64,000 nucleotides of DNA from Bacteroidales bacterium (GTDB lineage: Bacteria; Bacteroidota; Bacteroidia; Bacteroidales; UBA3824), in NCBI GenBank assembly GCA_016293845.1, contig JAEDDH010000002.1:186001-250000 (forward strand), in the 5' to 3' direction. How positions within the stretch are numbered: position 1 is the first letter of the stretch; every line of letters starts with the position of its first letter. Positions 26,686 to 33,555 of this stretch are shown here, one piece after another. Below the pieces are notes generated by a model. It made no database searches. It saw nothing but the letters and a program-made list of their open reading frames with translations, and was not told the origin of the DNA. The translations under genes and the position numbers were made by a program.

Positions 26686-28326
26686 ATGAACAAAAGTCCT
26701 TTACAGATTGCACGTGCGGCATATCAGCCCAAAGTGCCGGCATCTATCCAAGGTGCTACTAAATTAGTAGAAGGCAAGGCAACCGAATCTGTTGCCGACC
26801 AAGCCAACATCAAAAAACTTTTCCCCAACACCTACGGTTTGCCTATCGTAACTTTCGAAGAGGCTCAACAGGCAATGTCTACCAAGGCTATCAACGTAGG
26901 CGTTATTCTTTCGGGCGGTCAGGCTCCCGGAGGTCACAATGTTATTTCGGGTATTTTCGACGGTATCAAGGCTATCAACAAGGATTCTAAACTTTACGGT
27001 TTCTTAGGCGGTCCATCGGGATTGGTTGACCACAAATACATCGAACTCACCGAAGATATCATCAACGAATATCGCAACACCGGCGGTTTCGACATCATCG
27101 GCTCGGGACGTACCAAATTAGAGGAAGTTTCGCAGTTTGATAAAGGTCTTGAAATCTGCAAAAAACTCAATATCAACGCTATCGTTATCATCGGCGGCGA
27201 CGATTCCAACACCAACGCTTGCGTGCTTGCAGAATACTATCTTGCAAAGAACACCGGCATTCAGGTTATCGGCTGTCCCAAAACTATCGACGGCGACCTC
27301 AAAAACGAGATGATCGAAACTTCTTTTGGTTTCGACACCGCTACCAAAGTATATTCTGAGGTTATCGGCAACATCGAACGCGACGCCAACTCTGCTAAAA
27401 AATATTGGCACTTTATCAAACTTATGGGTCGTAGCGCAAGCCACGTTACTCTCGAATGTGCGCTCAAAACTCAGCCCAACATCACCCTTATCGGTGAGGA
27501 AGTTGAATCCAAAAACCAAACTCTCGACGATGTGGTAACATACATTGCCAACGCTGTAAAGGCTCGTGCCGACAAAGGTTTGAACTTTGGTATCGTTCTC
27601 GTTCCCGAAGGCTTGATCGAGTTTATCCCCGCTATCAAGAAACTTATCGCCGAACTCAACGATATGCTCGCTGCTAATCAGGCAGAATTCGACACCATTG
27701 CAGCCGACAAAAAAATCGAATACGTTTTGGGTAAACTTTCTAAGGAAAATGCAGAACTCTTCAAGAGTCTTCCCGAGGCAGTTTCGCGCCAACTCGCACT
27801 CGAACGCGATCCCCACGGCAACGTACAAGTTTCGCTCATCGAAACCGAACAACTTCTTGCCGAAATGGTGGCTAAGAAACTCGCTGCTTGGAAGAAAGAA
27901 GGCAAATTCAACGGCAAATTCTCTACACAGCACCACTTCTTCGGATACGAAGGACGTTGCGCCGCTCCCTCTAACTTCGACGCCGACTACTGCTACTCGC
28001 TCGGCCGCGTGGCTTCATTGTTGATTTCGTCGGGTAAAACTGGCTATATGTCGTCGGTACGCAACACCACCAAACCCGCTACCGAATGGCTCGCAGGCGG
28101 TATTCCTATCACCGCAATGATGAATATGGAAAAACGTAACGGCAAGATGAAACCCGTTATCCAAAAGGCACTTGTAAAACTCGACGGCGGTCCTTTCAAA
28201 TTCTTCGCATCTAAACGCGACGAATGGGCAATCGAAACCGCATACGTTTATCCCGGTCCTATTCAGTACTTCGGTCCTGCCGAGGTAGCCGACATCACCA
28301 CCGAAACAATTAAATTAGAGCATTAA
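26686..28326 (+). CDS. pfp: Pyrophosphate--fructose-6-phosphate 1-phosphotransferase
   Basis: This enzyme phosphorylates fructose 6-phosphate with PPi instead of ATP, a reversible glycolytic step. At 546 residues it is of the long (beta-subunit-like) type. The nucleotide loop reads GGDDSN near residue 170, where the second Asp marks PPi specificity (ATP enzymes have GGDG). The catalytic strand is PKTIDGDL near 197, followed by MGRSASHVTLECAL. Codon use is strongly biased (AAC, GGT, CTC), as expected of a highly expressed gene. It pairs metabolically with PPDK at 57.8 kb. A strong terminator follows. Confidence 0.95.
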   Translation: MNKSPLQIARAAYQPKVPASIQGATKLVEGKATESVADQANIKKLFPNTYGLPIVTFEEAQQAMSTKAINVGVILSGGQAPGGHNVISGIFDGIKAINKDSKLYGFLGGPSGLVDHKYIELTEDIINEYRNTGGFDIIGSGRTKLEEVSQFDKGLEICKKLNINAIVIIGGDDSNTNACVLAEYYLAKNTGIQVIGCPKTIDGDLKNEMIETSFGFDTATKVYSEVIGNIERDANSAKKYWHFIKLMGRSASHVTLECALKTQPNITLIGEEVESKNQTLDDVVTYIANAVKARADKGLNFGIVLVPEGLIEFIPAIKKLIAELNDMLAANQAEFDTIAADKKIEYVLGKLSKENAELFKSLPEAVSRQLALERDPHGNVQVSLIETEQLLAEMVAKKLAAWKKEGKFNGKFSTQHHFFGYEGRCAAPSNFDADYCYSLGRVASLLISSGKTGYMSSVRNTTKPATEWLAGGIPITAMMNMEKRNGKMKPVIQKALVKLDGGPFKFFASKRDEWAIETAYVYPGPIQYFGPAEVADITTETIKLEH

Positions 28327-28346
28327 CACTGATTTAATGATATTTT

Positions 28347-28384
28347 AAAGGCGGATAGTCAATATGATTATCCGCCTTTTGTAT
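28347..28384 (+). terminator. Terminator after pfp, overlapping the MFS promoter
   Basis: AAAGGCGGATA (28347-28357) pairs with TATCCGCCTTT (28369-28379). The T run merges with the -7 box of the next gene at 28382-28389. Confidence 0.85.
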
Positions 28385-28389
28385 TTTTG
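28382..28389 (+). promoter_or_regulatory. -7 box of the MFS gene, almost leaderless start
   Basis: TATTTTTG matches TAnnTTTG and lies only 7 nt before the ATG at 28397, so the predicted transcript starts at or next to the start codon. Confidence 0.55.
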
Positions 28390-28396
28390 CGGCATT

Positions 28397-29569
28397 ATGG
28401 AAAAACTTTGGAACAACAACTATATCAAGGTGATGGTGGCAAATTTTACTATGTCGTTTGCCTTTTACCTGCTAACGCCGCTGTTGCCTATCTATTTGGC
28501 AGAAAACTTTGCCGCTCCTAAGGACACTATCGGTCTCGTGCTCTCAGGGTATAGTATTACTGCATTGATTATTAGACCGTTTAGCGGATATATGGTTGAT
28601 AGTTTCAACCGCAAAAAAGTGCTTTTGTCGTGCCTGTTTTTCTATTTTATATTGTTCGGAGGATATTTGGCGGCAACAAGTCTCGCAGTGTTTGCCGTAA
28701 TTCGCACCATCCACGGCGGTCCTTTTGGGGCGGCAACGGTTGCCAACAGCACAGTGGCTATCGACGTGCTGCCATCGTCAAGACGCAACGAAGGTATTGG
28801 TTTTTACGGACTTAGCAATAATGTTGCCACGGCAATTGCACCCACCGTGGGCATAATGATTTACGAAGGCACTCACAATTTTAATATCCTCTTTGTGCTT
28901 GCTCTTGCAATAGCGGCGGTAGGTCTTGTGGTCGATAGCCGTGTAAAAATCCCTGAAAAAGAGATAATTAGAAACAAGTCGAAACTGTCGTTAGACCGTT
29001 TCTTCCTGCTCAAAGGCGTGATACTCGCCATCAATATGCTTGGGTTTGGATTCTGTTACGGCGTATTGAGCAATTATTTAGCCATTTACGGCAAAGAAAC
29101 CCTCGGCATCACGGGCGGCACGGGCGTATATTTTATGCTGCTTTCTATCGGACTGATACTTTCGCGAATGCAAGGCGCTAAGGCTCTGCGCGAGGGCAAG
29201 TTGACTCGCAACGCCGCCGAAGGCATAATTCTCTCTACCATTGGTTACACCATTTTTGTGGCTGGCGGCAGTATGTGGACGTATTACGGCTCGGCTATCC
29301 TTATCGGCTTGGGCAACGGACATCTATGGCCCGCGTTTCAGAATATGATGGTAAACCTTGCCCACAACAACCAGCGCGGCACAGCCAACAGCACCCTGAT
29401 GACCTCGTGGGATTTGGGAGTGGGTCTCGGAATCCTCGCCGGCGGATTTGTGGCAGAGCATTTTGGCTATGCCTCAGCATTTTGGACAGTGTCAGCCATC
29501 CACGTAGCCTCGGCAGTGATGTATTTTGTGCTAACCAAGGGCGATTTTGAGAGGAATAAGTTGAGGTGA
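28397..29569 (+). CDS. Major facilitator superfamily transporter
   Basis: 390 residues with about 12 hydrophobic helices. The N-terminal half has the drug/sugar MFS loop-2 motif (GYMVDSFNRKKVLL) and the motif 'RTIHGGPFGAATVANST' in helix 4. The C-terminal half is AYLVKGVILA-like, with 'GLGNGHLWPAFQNMMV' near helix 10. The start is set at 28397 because the upstream in-frame codons lie inside the preceding terminator and the -7 box. The substrate is unknown. It stands alone between pfp and a repeat region. Confidence 0.88.
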   Translation: MEKLWNNNYIKVMVANFTMSFAFYLLTPLLPIYLAENFAAPKDTIGLVLSGYSITALIIRPFSGYMVDSFNRKKVLLSCLFFYFILFGGYLAATSLAVFAVIRTIHGGPFGAATVANSTVAIDVLPSSRRNEGIGFYGLSNNVATAIAPTVGIMIYEGTHNFNILFVLALAIAAVGLVVDSRVKIPEKEIIRNKSKLSLDRFFLLKGVILAINMLGFGFCYGVLSNYLAIYGKETLGITGGTGVYFMLLSIGLILSRMQGAKALREGKLTRNAAEGIILSTIGYTIFVAGGSMWTYYGSAILIGLGNGHLWPAFQNMMVNLAHNNQRGTANSTLMTSWDLGVGLGILAGGFVAEHFGYASAFWTVSAIHVASAVMYFVLTKGDFERNKLR

Positions 29570-29611
29570 AATCAATTTGCAATTTGCAGAGGTTAATCAT
29601 TTGGTGTGATT

Positions 29612-29750
29612 TTTTGCCAAAACCACCTCAAAAACTCCAACTTTGGCAGATTTATAGGGGTAAAATTGCCAAAACCGCTAAAAAATATACAATTTTGGCA
29701 AAAATTATGGGTTAAATTTGCCAAAGTTAGGAAAATTCTTCAATAGCCCA
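29612..29750. repeat. 52-bp tandem repeat with TGCCAAA/TTTGGCA hairpins
   Basis: TGCCAAA begins at 29615, 29667 and 29719, exactly 52 bases apart each time. The inverted element TTTGGCA begins at 29642 (after CAAC) and 29694, again 52 apart. Two full units and part of a third are present, about 60-70 percent alike. The rest of the 208-bp gap between the MFS gene and higA holds nothing else I recognise. Confidence 0.75.
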
Positions 29751-29777
29751 AAACGAAGTAATCAGGGATATCGATAT

Positions 29778-30143
29778 TTAGAATAATGCAGCAACCCGGC
29801 GGATATTCCTGAGTTTTTCCATAAATTTTGTATCGCGTTCTGCCATTAGCATATCGTATTCGTTTTGCATTGCCAACAGTGGAGCGGCATCCACACCGAG
29901 AGCGGCCTCCATCATCATTGCTAATTCGGGGCTTAGTGTTCTCTTGCCGTTGAGTACTTCGTTGAAAACTGAATAAGATATTCCTATCTCCTTGGACAGA
30001 CCTCGTTGCGAAATGCCACGGAACTCCAATTCGTCTTTAAGTACCTCTCCGGGATGAGTTGGCTTAAATGGTTTCAAATTGTTTGCAATCATATTATCAG
30101 GTGTGCCGTCAAGTGTTGTCATAACAATTTCTCCTTTTGTCAT
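29778..30143 (-). CDS. higA: HigA-type antitoxin (XRE helix-turn-helix)
   Basis: 121 residues. The central part reads 'PTHPGEVLKDELEFRGISQ', followed by a helix-turn-helix (SKEIGISYSVFNEVLNGKRT) as in HigA/VapI antitoxins. It should neutralise the toxin encoded just upstream and repress their common promoter. Its ATG overlaps the toxin stop (ATGA), so translation is coupled. A second Met (codon 8) could also serve as the start. The order toxin then antitoxin is typical of higBA. Confidence 0.88.
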   Translation of the reverse strand: MTKGEIVMTTLDGTPDNMIANNLKPFKPTHPGEVLKDELEFRGISQRGLSKEIGISYSVFNEVLNGKRTLSPELAMMMEAALGVDAAPLLAMQNEYDMLMAERDTKFMEKLRNIRRVAALF

Positions 30144-30457
30144 TTATAATGGTTAGACAATTCTATTATGTTGCAGATAGTTGCGATTTGTTTTCCTGAT
30201 TCAATTCTTTCGGTAAACTCTATGCGATATTGGTCATTGACACGTACTGATGATACGCCATCCTTGTCGCCACTCAGTTTTTCATAATGCAACGAGCCAT
30301 ACTTAGCCAACCCCAATACGTTTTCTTGTTGTTTCATCAAGTTGATGACTTTGACGTATTTGCTGACAATCTGCGGCTGAAAACGGTGTTTCTTGTCGCT
30401 TGTCTTGCCCTCTGTATAGAGTTCTTGCAAGTATGTTTTCTCAAATGTAACTATCAT
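30140..30457 (-). CDS. higB: HigB/RelE-type toxin
   Basis: 105 residues from the ATG at 30457 (MIVTFEKTYLQELYTEGK); the frame upstream to 30475 overlaps the promoter. RelE-fold features include 'KYGSLHYEKLSGDKDG', 'SSVRVNDQYRIEFT' and the C-terminal 'ICNIIELSNHYK', close to the 'I.dpHY' ending of HigB mRNA interferases. Members cleave ribosome-bound mRNA. The adjacent antitoxin and consensus promoter make this an apparently intact module. Confidence 0.87.
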   Translation of the reverse strand: MIVTFEKTYLQELYTEGKTSDKKHRFQPQIVSKYVKVINLMKQQENVLGLAKYGSLHYEKLSGDKDGVSSVRVNDQYRIEFTERIESGKQIATICNIIELSNHYK

Positions 30458-30464
30458 TTGTTGG

Positions 30465-30496
30465 CAAAAATACAAATTATCTTTGATGTTCGCAAA
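30465..30496 (-). promoter_or_regulatory. Full Bacteroidota promoter of higBA
   Basis: On the minus strand TTTG (30496-30493), a 20-base spacer and TATTTTTG (30472-30465) precede the higB ATG at 30457 by 7 nt. The toxin mRNA would have almost no leader. Confidence 0.75.
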
Positions 30497-30541
30497 TTCG
30501 AGAACTTTTTTTTTGAAAAGTTAATGGCTTGTGATTCATAA

Positions 30542-31996
30542 TCACCTCACAGGTTCGCCATTCTTATACTTGATAGTTTGATATACTGTGCCTGACTCGG
30601 TGCCTTTGAGGATGTGTTGGGTGATAAGCGACTGTGAGATGGTGTAGATTACGGCGACAGGTTCGTCGATGCCGTTGAGGTTGCGGTATTCGGTGTGCTG
30701 TCCCGAAAAAGGCTTGCCGTCCATAGTGTAGAAGTGTGTAGGCACAGTCTCATCGTTGAAATCCACTACCTCGTAACAGCCGTCGTCGTAGAAATACTGA
30801 TAACTATTATCTACCAACTTGTTATTGTTGTAAACACTTTTTGTTGTTAAATTGCCATCTGTGTCGTATTTTTTGAATTCGCCATCGAGCACACCGTTTT
30901 TATAGGTAATTTCCAATCTTTTTGCATCCGTTTTTAGTCCGTTGTTGTAATACGATATCCATAATCCATCGCGCACACCGTCTTTGCATTGTCCCGTTTC
31001 GCAAACCTTGTCGTAATATGATGTGTGAGTACCAGTGTAAGGCATGTTGTCGAGGGTGTAGTAGCGGAGTTCGTCGGTGTCAAAGTTGTCGGACACGTAA
31101 TAGCCTTGGTCGAAGTAGTAGTCGAGCCAAAGTCCAGTCTGCTCTCCGTATTTAAACTGACCTTGATAAACAATGCGCCCTTGTTTGTCGGTTTCTTGCA
31201 TCTTGCCGTGGGGTATTATGGAATCGTCGTACTCGTGTTGCAAGCGGAAAAGACTGAACGGCTGTTGCAAAACCGACGGCATAAACAAATAGAGAAAGTC
31301 TGTGGATGATGTTACCGCCCTTGTGTGTTCGTAGTAGCCATCAAGGTAATAGTTTGTAACGTTGGCGGTGAAGAGCGAGTCGTAAATTTGTTTAAGGGTG
31401 AATACATCCCTTACTGTTTTGCCGTCGGAGCGGTATGTGGTTTCGGATTTGAGAATTCCGTTGTCGAATATGTCCACTTGGTGCACGTTGTCTAAATACA
31501 TAGTCTGTCTGCCGTTGAGGACGCCCTTTTGGTAGTTATAGTCATACATCTTGCGTCCAGTAGAATCGTACGACGTAGCCTTGCCCTCGCGCACACCGTC
31601 AACATACGAAGCCTGATATCGCAAAGCACCAGTTTCGTAATAATGGAAGTCGTCGCCGTGGAGTTTATTGTTTTTCATAGTCCATTTTTCGCGGAGTTTT
31701 CCGCTTTTGAAGTAGTTGGTTTGCTGCCCTTCTGAGATAAATTCCATACCGTTGGTATTATCGATAGATGAATAAAATCCCTCGCCTTGCAACTCTCCTG
31801 TGATGTAGTAATCGCGGTATTGTTTCAACCCCTTCGATTTATCTTTGGCATTATAAAGACGGTAGTATTCGGCAGTTGATTGGTTGTTGGTTACGTTCCA
31901 ATCCTTGTCGAAAAAAATCTTGTCTTTTAAGGCCTGTCCGCAGCATATATTTACAATTGATGCGGTTAATAATGTTAGAGTGAGGTGTTTTTTCAT
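30542..31996 (-). CDS. Exported MORN-like repeat protein
   Basis: 484 residues with a signal peptide (MKKHLTLTLLTASIVNICCG). The double Cys at its end could be a lipobox, but the context is weak. The mature part is built of ~22-residue beta-hairpin repeats of the type 'Y..G.L.G....Y...G', for example GKLREKWTMKNNKLHGDDFH, then YYETGALRYQASYVDGVREG. These belong to the YwqK/MORN-variant family. A toxin-antitoxin role is sometimes written for such repeats but is not established. It is the last gene of the minus-strand cluster, 108 bp after the lipoprotein gene at 32105. Confidence 0.75.
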   Translation of the reverse strand: MKKHLTLTLLTASIVNICCGQALKDKIFFDKDWNVTNNQSTAEYYRLYNAKDKSKGLKQYRDYYITGELQGEGFYSSIDNTNGMEFISEGQQTNYFKSGKLREKWTMKNNKLHGDDFHYYETGALRYQASYVDGVREGKATSYDSTGRKMYDYNYQKGVLNGRQTMYLDNVHQVDIFDNGILKSETTYRSDGKTVRDVFTLKQIYDSLFTANVTNYYLDGYYEHTRAVTSSTDFLYLFMPSVLQQPFSLFRLQHEYDDSIIPHGKMQETDKQGRIVYQGQFKYGEQTGLWLDYYFDQGYYVSDNFDTDELRYYTLDNMPYTGTHTSYYDKVCETGQCKDGVRDGLWISYYNNGLKTDAKRLEITYKNGVLDGEFKKYDTDGNLTTKSVYNNNKLVDNSYQYFYDDGCYEVVDFNDETVPTHFYTMDGKPFSGQHTEYRNLNGIDEPVAVIYTISQSLITQHILKGTESGTVYQTIKYKNGEPVR

Positions 31997-32104
31997 AGTG
32001 ATGTGTATTTAATTAGTTCAACAATTTTTTTATTATGCCTCTTTTACCAAAAGTTACAGTTGGTTGTGGATTTGATTATACGAGGCGATGATGTCTGAGA
32101 ATAA

Positions 32105-33286
32105 TCAAAACAATCTCAATGTACTTATAGTTTCTTTAAATGCATCAGAATATTGATTTTGTTTGTCGCTACGATAACTCAATGTTACATCAACTTCGCC
32201 CTGAGGGGAATCAAAAACATATTGTTCTACAAATTGAGGTAACGGAGTCAGATTACCGTAACGGTAGTACTTTATATGCATAGCATAATAGCCGTTGATT
32301 TTTACGAACTCGAATGGAATCCATTTAAAAATTCGTACCAATTCATCTTGATTACTATAACGTTGATGAAGCATTTTGTCGGCTTCTGCATCGTACACGA
32401 AGTCTGAACTTGTCGCACCCGCAAAAATATGATTGCCGGGTAATAGACTGATGGCAAGATATGCCATTTCGCTTCCTCCGTCTTTGCTATTGTAAGTACG
32501 CCGATTGGAAGACAAATCCTTAATCGTCATAAAATCAGGAACGGACATTTCAAAGAATGACCCTTTGACCGTTTGTAGTTGATAAGGATATTTTGTTGAT
32601 GATGCTGTATATGAATTAAGCAAGTTAATAAGCGGTGTCTTTGAAGACTCGCCATCGTAAGTAATCTGTCGTTTGACTGTGTATTTGTGATGATGAGATT
32701 CTATGAAATCATTATATGACACCTCGACTTCCGTCCAATTGCCGTTTTGGTCGAATTGAAGATACTTATATTCCGTTGAATCCTTGCTGAAAGCAGATTT
32801 TTCTTTGGTGATTTTTGTCGCGTTCCCGTCTTCATCATAATACATTTTCATAGTGAAAACCGGTTTTTGGTCTTGACCGTAGTATATAGCCTCTGTCACT
32901 TGCCCATTATCGTTTTTGACAGTTTCCATTCGCACAATATTCTCGTAGCCACCTATTGTGGCGGGAAAATAATCGTCAGACTTATTGAAGTAACGGTTGC
33001 TAAAAATCTGTTTGCCATCTATTCCATAACCTGTGTAACGCTCTATGAAACCATTGTTGTCAAAGTCTACAACTACGTTACCGTTCATAGTGTTGATTCC
33101 GTTGTTGCCAAAAATGTCGTAGGTCATTTCGGTCAGCGGAATTGTAGAATTGGTAATAGTTTCAATTTTCACTACATTGCCCTTAACGTTCAGTTTGTCG
33201 AGGTGGCAGTTGGGCTTGCGCTCGTATGAACAGCCCACAGTGCAAACGAGCAATGTCATTAGCATAGTTGTTGTTATTCTTTTCAT
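32105..33286 (-). CDS. Lipoprotein with RHS-like text repeats and a PsbP/DcrB-like domain
   Basis: 393 residues with a lipobox (LLVCTVGC). The first ~220 residues have short repeats of the 'YDIFGNNG', 'YDEDGNATKI', 'FDQNGNWTEVEV' kind, as in Bacteroidota proteins with YD-like hairpins. The last ~165 (from 'YPYQLQTVKGSFFEMSVPDF') look like a beta-sheet domain ending 'SDAFKETISTLRLF', similar in outline to the periplasmic domains of the two genes at 33555 and 36037. The coding gap to the small membrane gene upstream is 74 bp. Function unknown. Confidence 0.7.
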   Translation of the reverse strand: MKRITTTMLMTLLVCTVGCSYERKPNCHLDKLNVKGNVVKIETITNSTIPLTEMTYDIFGNNGINTMNGNVVVDFDNNGFIERYTGYGIDGKQIFSNRYFNKSDDYFPATIGGYENIVRMETVKNDNGQVTEAIYYGQDQKPVFTMKMYYDEDGNATKITKEKSAFSKDSTEYKYLQFDQNGNWTEVEVSYNDFIESHHHKYTVKRQITYDGESSKTPLINLLNSYTASSTKYPYQLQTVKGSFFEMSVPDFMTIKDLSSNRRTYNSKDGGSEMAYLAISLLPGNHIFAGATSSDFVYDAEADKMLHQRYSNQDELVRIFKWIPFEFVKINGYYAMHIKYYRYGNLTPLPQFVEQYVFDSPQGEVDVTLSYRSDKQNQYSDAFKETISTLRLF

Positions 33287-33360
33287 CTTGTTGCTATTGA
33301 TAAATTTTGGTAAAAACCGACAGTCGTATTAATCTGATATTACGGCTGTCGGCAAATAAC

Positions 33361-33555
33361 TTACGCCATTGATCTCGCAATGATTTGAAGCAGCATACCG
33401 AGAGCAAATCCCGCACCCGCAGCAATCAGATATGCATTTGGGTTAGATACTGTTTTGCGGTTTACTGCATAGGCAATCAAACCTACAATGGGGAATAAAA
33501 AGGAGCATATTAATGCAAATACTCCTGCTTTTTCTTGATTGTTTTCTTCTATAAT
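33361..33555 (-). CDS. Small membrane protein, non-ATG start (unassigned)
   Basis: The reading frame after the stop of the nuclease gene encodes 64 residues: IIEENNQEKAGVFALICSFL, then FPIVGLIAYAVNRKTV, then a second hydrophobic stretch AYLIAAGAGFALGMLLQIIA, and RSMA. Two membrane spans and an acidic, Asn/Gln-rich start are typical of small Bacteroidota membrane proteins. No in-frame ATG exists upstream of residue ~53. The first possible codon is ATT at 33555, which shares its A with the preceding TAA (TAATT). Either a rare ATT/ATA start is used or the start was mutated. The clean two-helix coding pattern makes a real or recently real gene likely. Confidence 0.5.
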   Translation of the reverse strand: MIEENNQEKAGVFALICSFLFPIVGLIAYAVNRKTVSNPNAYLIAAGAGFALGMLLQIIARSMA

